Shown here in pieces: positions 34,201-48,400 of a DNA stretch of 64,000 nt (position 1 is its first letter; every line of letters starts with the position of its first letter). Source of the DNA: Pseudoscleropodium purum. Its lineage: Eukaryota; Streptophyta; Bryopsida; Hypnales; Brachytheciaceae. Position numbers and translations under genes: made by a program. The DNA lies in contig OZ017797.1 in assembly GCA_963969395.1 (NCBI GenBank), positions 31,806,001-31,870,000 on the forward strand. Direction: 5' to 3'. The notes under the pieces were generated by a model. It had not been told where the DNA came from. It did not search any database and saw only the letters and a program-made list of their open reading frames with translations.

Positions 34201-37200
34201 TAGCTCAACATCATTAATAAATTACCTCTTGCTCTTGGATTGATACACTATAAATCAAGAAGGAACTCAGATTTTTTGTGTACAATGTCAATTTCCTATT
34301 ATAATTACACACAAAGGGTATAGCCTATATTAGGTTTATTTATTTTCTTTCATTCCTTTCTTGATGAAATTGTTCATATTTGGTCTCATCTCATGGTGAT
34401 TACATATATAGAAATGCAATAAATTATTTCAAAAGTAGTCCACTTCTAAGTAAATAATATGTTCTAGATTCTTTTGGCTACAATGGAAAAGTTGCAAGGT
34501 GTATACAACCTGTGGACATTATGTAGTTGTGTGCACATTCTAAAATATGCAAGTAACAAATGGTAGTCATAAGACAATTATTCAATAGTCATTTATTGTA
34601 CAAAATCATTGTTATATACAACTACAATATGCACAATTTGCATTTGCAAAGACAACCCAAGATACATGATAAACCATTGATGAGAAAGTTTTCGTTCTCA
34701 ATCTCATTCTCTCATCGTCCAACAATCATTCAAATTGTTGGTCTATGATTGCAAAGCATAACAAGTTAGAAATTGAACCATTTTTCTAATGAGCAATCAC
34801 TATTTAGTCATTTACTACCCCTGGTCATTGTTTGATTGTCATAGTTAAAATACCCTTTTTTCTACTAGTGTTAGAACTTTACATGTGGATGTTCTAAGAT
34901 AAGGAATACACCACTTTTTCTACCTCTAAATACTTTGATTAGTTGCAATTAATTCCTTCTATCCTATAGCTTTTCTTTGATATAAGTAGCTTCAAGAAAT
35001 CAACATCAAATGACAATCCAAAATAAATTATGAGGGTTATAACATGGGTTAGTATATTTTTCTTCTTTCACTTATATTCATGGTTTTTTTGTAGTAGTCT
35101 ATAATTCATCAATAGTTTGACAATTAGGTTGGATACAATTTTCACAAATCCTTACATTATATTTTAAATGCTTAGGAAGAGAATACATGCATGGTGCATA
35201 TCTAGTGAAAACAATAGAAATGGCCTCATTTTGTTTTGAAAACCTATACTCCAAGAAATCATGTATCTCATAAAATTTTGTTGCTTAGGATTTGTTGGTG
35301 TCAAATTGTTGATGGATATTTTGTCCATGCTATGCATAGGCCTTGTCCCACACTCAATTTTTTTGGTGCCCTAATTCAGCTTCCAATTTTTCTTGCATAG
35401 TCTAAGTAGGACCTCAAGATACATTTAGATAAGGATCTAGAGGCTACTAAGATAAAAAGTCAATGGAAAGAATGCCTTGCTACATTGCAGACAAAGAATT
35501 TGGTAGATGGAGAGCCTTAGCCATAACTTATCAAAGCACATCTGGATGCATATAGAGGCTATCTACCTAGGTCATTGAAATTGGATGAAAGGCCATGGAT
35601 CAACACCAGCTAGGATTATGGCCCCCACAAGGTCCTCCAAACTTTGGATCATATCCCAAACTATAACTCCTACAACAACAAACAATTCAACAACCCAACC
35701 TACCTCAAGCAAATCCACAAAGAAAAAACAATAGCATCTAGGTGACAAAAGAGAAAGAATTACAATGACAAGGCAATAAATGCGTGGTAGGGTGGAAACC
35801 AAACGTTGTCTAGATGAAGGTAGTTAGGGAAATAGATTAGAGATGAAAATGAAAGAATACATGGGTATGAATTTTTCACCACTTTGGCAAAAAAACACCT
35901 AAAGTTGGCCGGTACACAAAACAATGAACTCCTACCACAATTTTTGTCAATTTTTTATCAAATGATTTTAAATGAAAAGGAGGCAAGAATCCTAAAATCA
36001 CTAAAATCACCTCATAATATCTTGGAATAATTAGCATATACTCAAGGAAATTAGGGCAACCTCCTATTCCCTAATCTCCTTGAAATTTGCAATTACGGCC
36101 TAATACGAGCTAAATTGGGTTCTAAAAATTAATTCAAGCACAATCTCATTCATACTACATTTTAAGAGAATGATTCATGCCAATGTCATGCACCATTAAT
36201 TTCCCCCATCCTCCTATCTCAAAATGGGTTAAATTTGGCTTTTAAAAAAATTGTTACATAATCTTTACAACAAAGATTAAAATTCACACATTCATTGACC
36301 CCCCATTTTGTACCCTACTTAAGTTCATAGATTTCTTACTAAGACATGTACCACCTCAATCCAAGCAATTAAAATTTTACTCCCATTTGATCACCTCCTA
36401 GATTCAACTTTAATTTAGCCACATTTAGGCAACACTTCTATATTTGTCCTAAAATCCTAATCATAGATTTTTTTTAAGATCTCCAAGTCCAAATGTGTAT
36501 TCTAGAATGTCTTTTGGGGAAGATTTTCTACCAACTCCAAAAATCACACTCTAGATCCATCAAAGTAAAATAACTTTGTGCAAGCCAATTTGAAAATTCA
36601 ATCAACATGCAAGCCTAATATATTGTAATTACCAAATGTTACATTTAATCCTAGGATTACAAAGATACAATAAAATGAAGTAAAATAACCTAAACAAATT
36701 GGGCCAAATCAATCCCTCACTATATTGTGTTCCTCACACCTTGTTGAGCTTCTTTGCATAGCCAGATTCTTTATAGCCTTGCTATGGAGTAAGGATTTCT
36801 TTTTATCTTTTGTCTTTTGGTTGTTGGGGTCAAATTTGTGGATTTGTTATTGCTCTGGTCCCTCCAAGCTTCAACTTGTCAACATATGCAATCCAAAACA
36901 TGTGCAATTTTACAAGCAATGTCACCACCATTGTTGCCTTTGTTGCTCATTGTTGAACTTGGATAGGTTGTCAAATCTCTTGTGTAAAACTACTGAAATT
37001 TCATTGCAAAAATTCCCTTCTCAATTGTCTTGTGGATTGTTGACTTGTTGTCACATTCCATTTCATTTCCTATGGTCTTCACAAGTTGTCACCCATATTT
37101 TCTTATGTCATTGTCCACTTGAATTGAGATCTTCTCCCTTCTTAATTGTTGTGCCTCTTTATTACTTTATAAGCTACTTGGTGATCACCTTGGTTTTTGA

Positions 37201-38530
37201 TTTATTGTAATTGTCGCCCTCTGGCCAATCATAAAAGCTTTGGTTCCCTACTCCAATCTTCATGGTGGAATTGGCCCCTTGTATTTTGATCCCATGAATT
37301 GCGTGTATAATTGTAACCTTGTGTCCTAACCTTTGTTTCCTCCTCCTACTGTAATTTTACCCCCAAGATCTTGCGTTTAGTCACCGCCTTGTCATTTTGT
37401 TGATATCTTTATATCTACTTGCCTCAATGCAAATTGAAAGTTGTCTCCATGGATTTTTGTATTTGAATTTTGCTCTTTGAACTCTTTATTGATCTTAGGT
37501 GAACTTGATTCAATCACAAACTATCGTGCATGTCAAATCCAAACTTGCACATGGTCTTCTAGTGATGTGAAAAACTCTTAGATCATGCCAATTTTATTTT
37601 CATAATTTTACTATTCGAGAATTCATCCCTTTGACTTTTAATCAACTATAATGTTGTTGTGTCTTGATTGCCTCCAAGAAATCTTCCTATCTAGTAGTCC
37701 CTTGACTGCCAAATTTTCCCTCTAATAGCAAAAAAGCCTAATTTTCTTCTATCAGTCCAAAATTAGCCTTCAAGCTAACTTTTAAGCTGTAATTTTTCAC
37801 TCATTTTGCTCCTCGAACAAGTGAATCTATTTGACAAAATTGTCTATCTTTAATCCTAACTCTTTGCAATCTTCCTCCTAATAATTTAAGTTTCATTTTT
37901 TTCTACAATTTTTCACCCACTCTCCAAAACACACATACAGAATTAGAAGAGAGAAGGCTTCAAAATCCTAATTTTTTGTATATCAAACTCACCTAACAAA
38001 TTAAATTCCATGACTAATTTCATTCTATCATAAGTTACTATTAATCTACTAATTCATTGTAAAATACACCAAGTTAATACAAACTCCACTAATTTGGTGT
38101 AGAACCTTCTAAATTATAGTAAAATCCCTACTCTAGTGTTTCTAAGACTATTTGAGTGTTTCTATCATTACTCTAGTATTCTAGCAATAGTTTTAGTTTT
38201 ATTGACTTTTTTGTGTATTTTCTAATTATTATTCTTTTGTGGTTTTCAATTTATTTCTAGTTTCATTTCCTGCTTATAGTCTTTTGTTTTTAATTTTCTT
38301 TTGTAGTTCTTGTAGTTCTTATTTTTTTAGTTTGCATTTTAATTCCAATTTAATTTCCTACCCATAGTATTTTGGTATTCATTTTTATCACCACTTTATT
38401 GTTTGCCTAATTTGGTTACTTTTCCAAATCTTGCATAAGTCTTTTTAGTTCAAAACCTCTATTTTTTCCCCTACAATTTTTTTTTTTTCTCCTCCTAATT
38501 GCATCTTTTAGATTTTGCTTAAAGTTTCAC
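31205..38530. other. Gene-poor AT-rich region
   Basis: No reading frame with recognisable domains on either strand. A handful of TTAGGG-like words at 33900-33927 are too few for a telomeric tract. A CTACAAGAGAAAAGG-type word on the minus strand near 33155-33170 resembles termini of plant MITEs, but I found no partner. The open frame at 36725-37210 (Cys/Leu/His-rich) looks like chance in T-rich DNA. Confidence 0.45.
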
Positions 38531-38856
38531 TATAACAAAACATGGTAAGAAAAAACACACTCAAAATTGAATATGGTTCTTTTTACCACGTTTTTGTGCA
38601 TACAAGCATAGTGGGCCTTCATCTTCTTTTTCAATTTTCCACTGCAATTTTTAGAATTTTGGAGTGTGTAATATACTATTGGAAAGGTATTTTTAAGACC
38701 TTTTCAATGATATATTACAAAGTTCAAAATTCTAAAAATTGCAGTGGAAAATTGAAAAAGAAGCTGATTGTGCGTGTAGTGGGTGTACACAAAAATGTGG
38801 TAAGAGGAACCACACTCAATTTTGAGTGCGGTTCTCTTTTACCATGTTTTGTTATA
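38531..38856. mobile_element. Foldback MITE
   Basis: Ends TATAACAAAACATGGTAA and its exact reverse complement; nearly the whole 326 bp is an inverted repeat (for example TTTCAATTTTCCACTGCAAT near 38626 pairs with its complement near 38740). Arms look about 80% alike by eye, around a short loop near 38690. A TA at each end may be the target duplication, as in Stowaway/Tc1-mariner MITEs. The plus-strand open frame across it is not a gene. Confidence 0.8.
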
Positions 38857-39208
38857 CTATTTCCATTGCTATCTATCAAAAGACTTCCTACTTGGTAGTT
38901 GTATTTTAATCTAGAATATTAATATTTTTGGACTTGCAAATTCAAACACATTGTTTATATTTTCCGTTTTCTAAAGTAAAACTAGCATAGTAGTTCAAAA
39001 TGGTATTTGTCAATGAAAACCTACACTTTGCATTCTTAATATGAACATTGTAGAATGGGAGGGATAGAATATTGAGTCTTTAAAAAAGCTACAAGCTTCC
39101 CTAGATGTTGATTTTTGAATATATTATGTACAATTGTAGATAGTGTAGAAATTTCAATTTTGGATTAATTTTACAAATTTTTGTAATATGTACCTATTTA
39201 GCTAGTAG
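38857..39208. other. AT-rich spacer
   Basis: Between two miniature elements; nothing seen apart from the left copy of the target duplication at 39201-39208. Confidence 0.5.
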
Positions 39209-39454
39209 CAGGGTTGACACAACGTCCAGACGTGGACGCTGTGTCCGCAGCGTCCGCTGACATTCGCGTCCCGGCGGACTCAACGTCCGCCCGATTATGG
39301 TCGTCCGATCGACGCGCGGACTGATTTGGTCCGCACGATCTGGGCGTCCGCCCCGTCCGTCCACCCCGCCCCACCCGTCCGCTAGCGTCTGTGCGTCCGG
39401 ACATCCAGAAAATGGACGCTATTTTGGGGCGGACGTTGACATTCATCAACCCTA
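39209..39454. mobile_element. hAT miniature element, 8-bp TSD
   Basis: 246 bp from CAGGGTTGACACAACGTCC to GACATTCATCAACCCTA, flanked by GCTAGTAG at 39201-39208 and 39455-39462. The B-type end is on the left and the A-type end on the right. It stands alone in AT-rich DNA 15 kb from the hAT cluster, showing that the family moves independently. Confidence 0.93.
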
Positions 39455-39462
39455 GCTAGTAG

Positions 39463-42457
39463 TTTGTCAATTAGGAGGCTAATAGGATTAGTTACCACCA
39501 TTTTGGGATTAACAACTTGGTCAACCAATTTGGATTGTCTTTTGAATAGTGGAGACCAATGAATAAGTAGCCAAATCGAGAGATTCCTTCATGTGAATTG
39601 GTTGTTGGTGGCTTTGCTCCTCTTGTTGCCTATTTGCTTTTGTCTCCCAATTGGAATTTCACCCATTGCCAAGAATGCAAGTGCAAGTCCCATTCAGAAT
39701 TAGTTGTGTTTCTTTTATTTTTGTGTGATTTGTTGTTGTTGTAGTTATAAGTTATAGTATGAGAGTACAGCAAATTGGATGAGATTTATGTGTCAAGTAG
39801 CTGCTTAATTGAGATAAATTGTAGTGATGTTGTTCTCAAGTTGGATTTATTGTAGTTGAACTTTGAATTACTTGAGAACCTATTCGGATTGTATATAAAG
39901 CAAATTTGTATTATCTTCGTAGATTATAATGAAATGAATCAATTACCTATTTGGTTGTTGGATATTGGAATTGTGTCATGTTAGAATTGGAAAGCTTAAT
40001 TAGAAATGTGTTAGTTTTGCTTCTATTGTATTGCATGTGTTTTGTAGTGGAATATTGAATAGATTCATGTGCTTGTGTGTTTAATAGAATAATAACCTAT
40101 TAGGAAATTTGTCAATTCAATTATTGTGTTATTGAATTTTCTTGATTGAATTAGCATGTTGAGAGTTTGAGTTCAATTGTTGTTTTATTTAGCAAGCAAG
40201 TCTAATTGGATTTTATTGTAAAATGTATGTATTTGTTATATTTGTCTAATTAGGCTAAGTTAACCTCTAAATGCTTGGAGCATCCAAATTTGGTGTTTGC
40301 AAAACTTTGAAGTTAAATAAAACCCTAATCAAATTACTATTTTTAGTAGTTTATATTTTTGAAAAGTTCTTCTTGAAGTCTAGTTTTAGCATCAAAAATC
40401 CGATCTTGAAAATAATGATAGTGATTTTTATATTCAAGGTTTTGTACAAGGGTACCCATTGCAATCTTGACTTCCCGTAGTATTGAGAGCTCTTGGAAAT
40501 GAGCCTCAAATACACAAGATCTTGGAGAAAAAATCACATTCAAAATTCATTTAAGAAAATTACAAAGTAGATTTTAAGAAGCCATAAATTGATTGGGATT
40601 ATACATGTTAGGCTCTTTAACGTCATTTTTTTGGTCACCAAATTTTTAGATTTGACTTGTGAAAAGAGGATTGAAAGACTTCAAATCACTTTTGCAGTTT
40701 TAACACCCTCATGGTCAAACATTATAATCTTTTATTCCATAAGTAATATTGTTGTGTTTTCTTTGCCTATGAGATCTCCAACATGACTAATTTGAATTTG
40801 TATAGTTACAATTAAAAAAAATTGACACAATTTATAAAAATATTGGCATTTTGTTCAATTTAGAGCAAATTCCAAAAAGCTCAAACCAGGCCTTGGGCAT
40901 TTAGGAGTTAAGTTGCTCCAATATGCCTAATGTAAGCCTAATAGGGAGCATTTGTTTGTCATGTTAAATGTTTGAATCCTAACTAGAAGTAATAAAGTCA
41001 TGTGTCTTCATTTGTGACTTGTTGTGTATGTATGTGTTAGTCTAAGTTGGACATGATGGTACATCAACTTAAGTAGATTTGGATTTGTGAGTTAGATGTT
41101 ACCTAATTGTTGTCCAAAAAGTGTAAGTGCAAAGGAATTTTACAATTTAGTTGAAGTTTAGGATTATGAGTGGCATGCAAATAGACGTCGGTGGTTTTTA
41201 ATTTAAAGAAGAGTGGTTGCCAATTTTGTGGAGAAAAGAATTATTCTAAAGTTCTTTGCATTGCTCAAAAGTCTTAGATCAATTTGGAAGTACCAAATCA
41301 TACATCAAGAAAGACCGATTTGGATATTCAAGTAGGTTGTAAAGACCAATTTGGAAGAATCAATTATGGAGCAATAAAGGCCAACTTGGATGCACAAGTC
41401 AAGAATGGTAAAGCCAATTGGGAGAGCAAGCTGCTAGTTGTAAAGCCAATTTGGAACTAAAGATTACAAAAATAAAGAAATTGGACAAAAGCTTTAAAGA
41501 AGAAAAGAAAATAAAGAATGAAGTGTGAGAATCTAACCCTTAAGAGTAGAGTGTAGAATGCCATTAGACTTCATAATTAACAGGAATTGCAATATCAAAT
41601 ATTATTGTTGTGCTCCCTAATAAAATTGGAAAAACTAGTTCATAATCCTATTTGAATCCAACCCTTTGTAACAAATTTAATATACTATTGGATCATTTTA
41701 TAAGTTTAGGAATTATCCTAATTTACAACAATGTGAGTTGACAAGGGTTCAAAATAACTATTAAGCAATGAAGGAAGACAAAGTGGTCTAGTTTAAATCA
41801 AAAGTATCTAACAAGATAGGAAGTCTACCCCATCCACATCAAATTAGACCATTGAAAGAAACTAAAGACGTACAAATGGAAAAATTTGTAAAGATGGTTA
41901 GATGGTGAAGTCGAGGATGCATATAAAGAACCTATCAACTCTTGATCACAAAGGAAAGAACAATGTGGTGGATCATGAGTAAAGAAGTTTTCTTCATTTC
42001 ACCATTTTTGTTGCTCTTGAAATCATTATTTTTACCATTTACGTAACTTATAAATGTTGATCAATTGTTACAAAAGGCTTAGTGACATTGTGGCCATTAT
42101 TTTCATATTGAACAAGAGAAAAGTTGCATACGTCATTATCAAATGCTTTAAATCTCTAACCCTAGCAAATCCAATATAACATGATGGCAACAACAAAAGC
42201 TCCTTCAATCCATTGGATTTCTCAAACTCAACAAAATAAGTATTGACAATAATTAAAGCTATTCCAATAAATTCTTCAACTTCTAAAGGTTATTCAGGTA
42301 AATTTGAAGAGACTGCAAAACTAATGTTGACCACCAACACTCAATCCAAAATAAATCCTCAGATTTGTAATCTCTACAACTATGGGATTTCAACACTAGC
42401 AAGTATCACCTTCAACTCAATCAAAGTTCTAGTCTAAACAATGCAAAAATACCCAAG
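39463..42457. other. Non-coding region 3' of the NLR gene
   Basis: No gene seen. 41270-41470 has irregular copies of a CCAATTTGGA-type word every 35-50 bp. The part nearest 42457 presumably includes the 3' UTR of the minus-strand receptor gene. Confidence 0.45.
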
Positions 42458-45400
42458 TCAAGATAGCAACCTTGCAAACCTTTTCTCAATCAACTGCTCA
42501 CATCCCTTGAAATTCAATGTAGTAAGTGATGTCAACGATTCAAGGTCCGAATCATCAATCTTCAATAGCTTGCAATCATTCAAATACAACTCTTTTAGTG
42601 ATGCCAACTTCTCCAATCCATAAGGCATGTTTTCCAATGCCTCACATCCATCAAAGGTTAGAATCTTTAAAGCCTTCAAGTTTTCAAATGATGCATGGCC
42701 CACCTTCAAGTTCTTGCAACCTTCAAAGCCAAGCCACTCTAAACATGACATGTTGGCAATGGCTAGCGGAATCTCTTTCAATTGCTCACATCCCTTGAAA
42801 TTCAATGTGGTAAGTGATGTCAACAATTCAAGGTCCGAATCATCAATCTTCAATTGCTTGCAATCATTCAAATAGAGCTTTTTTAGTGATGCCAACTTCT
42901 CCAATCCATGGGGTATGTTTTCCAATGCCACACATCCATCAAAGGTTAGAATCTCTAAAGCCTTGAGATTTTCAAATGATGCATGGCCCACCCTCAAATT
43001 CTTGCAACCTTGAAAGCCAAGCCACTCTAAACATGACATGTTGGCAATGGCTAGCGGAATCTCTTTCAATTGCTCACATCCCTTGAAATTCAATGTGGTA
43101 AGTGATGTCAACGATTCAAGGACCAAATCATCAATCTTCAATTGCTTGCAATCATTCAAATAGAGCTTTTTTAGTGATGCCAACTTCTCCAATTCATGGG
43201 GCATGTTTTCCAATGCCTCACATCCATCAAAGGTTAGAATCTGTAAAGCCTTGAGATTTTCAAATGATGCACGGTCCACCCTCAAATTCTTGCAACCTTG
43301 AAAGCCAAGCCACTCCAAACATGACATGTTGGCAATGGCTAGCGGAATCTCTTTCAATTGCTCACATCCTTTGAAATTCAATTTGGTAAGTGACGTCAAC
43401 AATTCAAGGTCCGAATCATCAATCTTCAATTGCTTGCAATCATTCAAATACAACTCTTTTAGTGATGCCAACTTCTCCAATTCATGGGGCATGTTTTCCA
43501 ATACCTCACATCCATCAAAGGTTAGAATCTCTAAAGCCTTCAAGTTTTCAATCGATGCATGGCCCACCCTCAAGTTCTTGCAACCTTCAAAGCCAAGCCA
43601 CTCTAAACATGACATCTTGGCAGTGGCTAGCGGAATCTCTTTCAATTGCTCACATCCCTTGAAATTCAATGTAGTAAGTGATGTCAACGATTCAAGGTTC
43701 GAATCATCAATCTTCAATTGCTTGCAATCATTCAAATAGAGCTTTTTTAGTGATGCCAACTTCTCCAATTCATGGGGCATGTTTTCCAATACCTCACATC
43801 CATCAAAGGTTAGAATCTCTAAAGCCTTCAAGTTTTCAAATGATGCATGGCCCACCCTCAAGTTCTTGCAACCTTGAAAGCCAAGCCACTCCAAATATGA
43901 CATGTTGGCAATGGCTAGCGGAATCTCTTTCAATTGCTCACATCCCTTGAAATTCAATGTAGTAAGTGATGTCAACAATTCAAGGACCAAATCATCAATC
44001 TTCAATTGCTTGCAATCATTCAAATAGAGCTTTTTTAGTGATGCCAACTTCTCCAATCCATAAGGCATGTTTTCCAATATCTCACATCCATCAAAGGTTA
44101 GAATCTCTAAAGCCTTGAGATTTTCAAATGATGCATGGCCCACCCTCAAATTCTTGCAACCTTGAAAGCCAAGCCACTCCAAATATGACATGTTGGCAAT
44201 GGCTAGCGGAATCTCTTTCAATTGCTCACATCCCTTGAAATTCAATGTAGTAAGTGATGTCAACAATTCAAGGACCAAATCATCAATCTTCAATTGCTTG
44301 CAATCATTCAAATAGAGCTTTTTTAGTGATGCCAACTTCTCCAATTCATGGGGCATGTTTTCCAATGCCTCACATCCATCAAAGGTTAGAATCTGTAAAG
44401 CCTTGAGATTTTCAAATGATGCATGGCCCACCCTCAAGTTCTTGCAACCTTCAAAGCCAAGCCACTCTAAACATGACATGTTGGCAATGGCTAGCGGAAT
44501 CTCTTTCAATTGCTCACATCCCTTGAAATTCAATGTGGTAAGTGATGTCAACAATTCAAGGTCCGAATCATCAATCTTCAATTGCTTGCAATCATTCAAA
44601 TAGAGCTTTTTTAGTGATGCCAACTTCTCCAATTCATGGGGCATGTTTTCCAATGCCTCACATCCATCAAAGGTTAGAATCTGTAAAGCCTTGAGATTTT
44701 CAAATGATGCATGGCCCACCCTCAAGTTCTTGCAACCTTCAAAGCCAAGCCACTCTAAACATGACATGTTGGCAATGGCTAGCGGAATCTCTTTCAATTG
44801 CTCACATCCCTTGAAATTCAATTTGGTAAGTGATGTCAACGATTCAAGGTCCGAATCATCAATCTTCAATTGCTTGCAATCATTCAAATAGAGCTCGTTT
44901 AATGTTGCCAACTTTCCCAATCCATGGGGTATGTTTTCCAATGCCTCACATCCATCAAAGGTTAGAATCCTTAAAGCCTTGAGATTTTCAAATGATGCAT
45001 GGCCCACCCTCAAGTTCTTGCAACCTTCAAATCCAAGCCACTCTAAACATGACATGTTGGCAATGGCTAGCGGAATCTCTTTCAATTGCTCACATCCCTT
45101 GAAATTCAATTTGGTAAGTGATGTCAACGATTCAAGGTCCGAATCATCAATCTTCAATTGCTTGCAATCATTCAAGTAGAGCTTGTTTAATGTTGCCAAC
45201 TTTCCCAATCTGCGGGGTATGTTTTCCAATGCCTCACATCCATCAAAGGTTAGAATCTTTAAGGCCTTGAGATTTTCAAAGGATGCATGGCCCACCCTCA
45301 AGTTCTTGCAACCTTCAAATCCAAGCCACTCTAAACATGACATTTTGGCAATGGCTAGCGGAATCTCTTTCAATTGCTCACATCCCTTGAAATTCAATTT

Positions 45401-48400
45401 GGTAAGTGATGTCAACGATTCAAGGTCAAAATCATTAATCTTCAATTGCGTGCAATCATCCAAAGAGAGCTTTTTTAGTGATGCCAACTTGTCCAATCCA
45501 TGAGGCATGTTTTCCAATGCTCTACATCCAATAAATGTTAGCATTTTCAAGGCCTTGAGATTTTCAAATGATGCATGAATCGATGTCAATTTTGGACAAT
45601 TTTCGATGTATATTGATTTCAATGATGTTATGTTTTGAAATCCCTTTGTTATATTTGTGAGGTTTTGACAGTTTTGTAAGTGTAATGTCTTTAAGGGCAT
45701 GTGTTCAATTGTTGTATTTGGAAAATCCTTCATCACTTGAAAGTTTTGTAGTTCCAATATTGCAAGTTGTTGAAGTTCTGGTAGTTGTAGTAGGATTGTA
45801 AGATGGTTGGTACTGTTGGAAATGACATCCCCATGATCAATATCATTTTGTTTGTTTATAATCCGAAGGAATTTAAGTCGATGTGTTTTCGTAATCAATT
45901 TTGCAACTTTGCTCAAGTCATTAAGTGCCTCAATATTTAGTAGCAACAACTCTGGGAATTTAACCTTTTCAATTGGATTCAAATCTATTTCTTTTTTAAC
46001 CCCTGTAATGCACATGCCTCGAACATTTTGAAATTCCTGAATCACACAAATGCTTCATCGTTAAATGGTTACAAGTTGATGGGCATTAATAAAGTTGATC
46101 ATCCAAAAAAAAAGTTCTCACAATGAACATATAATATGAGATTTAGAATTGAACTAATATTTCTATATTACTATAAATAAAACATTGGAAATCATATTTT
46201 TATTGAATACAACATACCTCTTTTTTCAATGTTTCTGAGAACTTGAAAGTTTGCTTCCACAATCTTCTACCTCCAAATCTTTTTCTCGAGATTTTACGCC
46301 CCATATCACGTATTGAATCATGCATGCTTATAAATCCTTCATCATCTATTTTAATTAGTGAATTGTCTTTGAGGCTCACAATTATTGCTTTGGTGTTGCC
46401 ATCTAAATAGTCAACTATTGTATCTTCTCGAATGTCTCCAAACCATACATCTTTACAAAAGAAGCATGATATGTCCAAAAACACTTCTTGCTCCTCATCT
46501 TTAAGCATATCAAAACTAATCTCCAATCTTCTCCCCACATCTTCAGGGGCATCATATTCACCTCTTTTCAATCTTTGTAAAGCTTGCTCCCATACGCGAA
46601 GGCGCTTGTGTCCATATAAACAAGAGCCCATAACTTCTAAACTTAATGGATGGCCACCGCAAGCATTAACAATCCTCTTGCTGAGTTGATTCATATGTGG
46701 TATCATTGAACATTCATTCTTGAAAGCATGTTTTGAAAATATTTCTATAGATTGGTCATAATTAAGAATTGGAACTTCAAATTTGCTATCTTCGTTGATC
46801 ATGCCTTTCAAGATCTTCCAATCACGGCTGGTAACAATCAATTTGCTACCTGTTATACTAAACATTTTTGCTTCCAAAAACATATCCAATTGATGTTCTT
46901 CAGTGACATCATCTAAGATGAAGAAGACTTTTTTTTGTTGGAGTATCGATATCAATATGAGTTTACCATCAACAAGGTCTTTTACTTCTTGTTTTTGTCC
47001 CAATTCTTTCAAGATCCGATTCATTTCCATCAAATAGTTACTTTTAAGATCACACATAATTGTAGTCCACTTAGATGAATCATTGACTGGCAATGCCTTA
47101 TTCAAGCAATCCTTCAAAGTCTTCACCAATGTTGTTTTTCCAATACCACTCACTCCAATAACACCAACCATAGATTTATTCCGAAGAAACTTCTCTAAGG
47201 TCTTTATTTTAAAATCAAGACCACGACATTTTTGAAGTGTTGATGAACCAATAATATCCTGAGTACATTAAAATGATCACAATCAACAATATGAGAAATT
47301 ATTGCAATCAACAAAGTTTAATGATCTCATTTTAAAATTCAAAATTCAATCATCCTTCTAGTATGAGCTCTAATTCATGGTTCAAAATATTATATTAAGC
47401 ATAAAACACTTTTCAAATTCGTATGTACCTTGTCATTACTGATTTTTGGAGCATACAATTTTTGTACATAATCAATGATAAATGCCCATAAACCATACAT
47501 AATAAATCTCCATGCATAGAACCACCATTGTCCAATCATTACAATAGAAGAAGAAAATTGTGCGAATAGAAAGAAATGTGAAAATGTTTGATCTTTTCTT
47601 GTCACTGTCTTGCTAATACACCGAGTCTTGAAGTCTTTCTTCTTTATTTCCATCAACCTTGTGTATATGTTTGCAAATGAAGGTCTTCCATTTGGGTCCA
47701 CAGACAAACAATCTTCAATTAATGACTGTAATTCTTGACAAAATGGAAGGCCCTTTAAGGCCAACTTTTTTCTCTTAGCAATTTCAGAAGGATTGAATAT
47801 GGAATCTTTACATTGTTCTTGGATCAATATATCACAACAAATTAATCCAAAACTAAACACATCGGTCTTCAAAGGATTAAGCTTCATATTGGCCTTTGCT
47901 ACTTCAGGGGCCATGTATCCAAAAGTCCCATAAGTACCGCTTGGCATAACAAGAATATTGTCCATCACTTCAATCTTAGAAATACCAAAATCAATTAATT
48001 TGGCACACACATAACCATCTTTTTTTAGCTCTGGACATTGCATTGTATTCACCACAACATTGGTTGGCTTCAAGTCACGATGTGCAACTTTCATGTCATG
48101 AAGATACAACATTCCGCAAACAATTTGTAGCATTATATCTAACTTGGCATTGAATGTAATCCTTTGCTTTGGAATCCTCTTCTTTGAATCTCCAAATAAC
48201 ATAATATGAAGAGTCATTTCACCTTTTTCCATTCCAAATTGGAGATTTTTTCCAACAAAATCCTTGAAAGAGCCACAATAGAATAACTTGATGATGTTTG
48301 GATGATTTAATTGTGCCATAATCCGCACTTCCTTCTCCAATTTAATAAAATCAATCTCATCATAACCATCTAAGTCTATTTTCTTTGTGATATTCTCAAT

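Noticed and set aside
36725..37210. 161-codon plus-strand ORF, Cys/Leu-rich
   Set aside because: T-rich DNA with hydrophobic low-information translation, no domain, no gene context.
42512..45391. CRISPR-like regular repeat array
   Set aside because: Units are 288 bp, coding and without unique spacers; this is an LRR gene in a eukaryotic genome.
42526..45503. Series of similar plus-strand ORFs of 82-137 codons
   Set aside because: They are antisense shadows of the 288-bp LRR repeats; the minus strand encodes a continuous, motif-rich protein.
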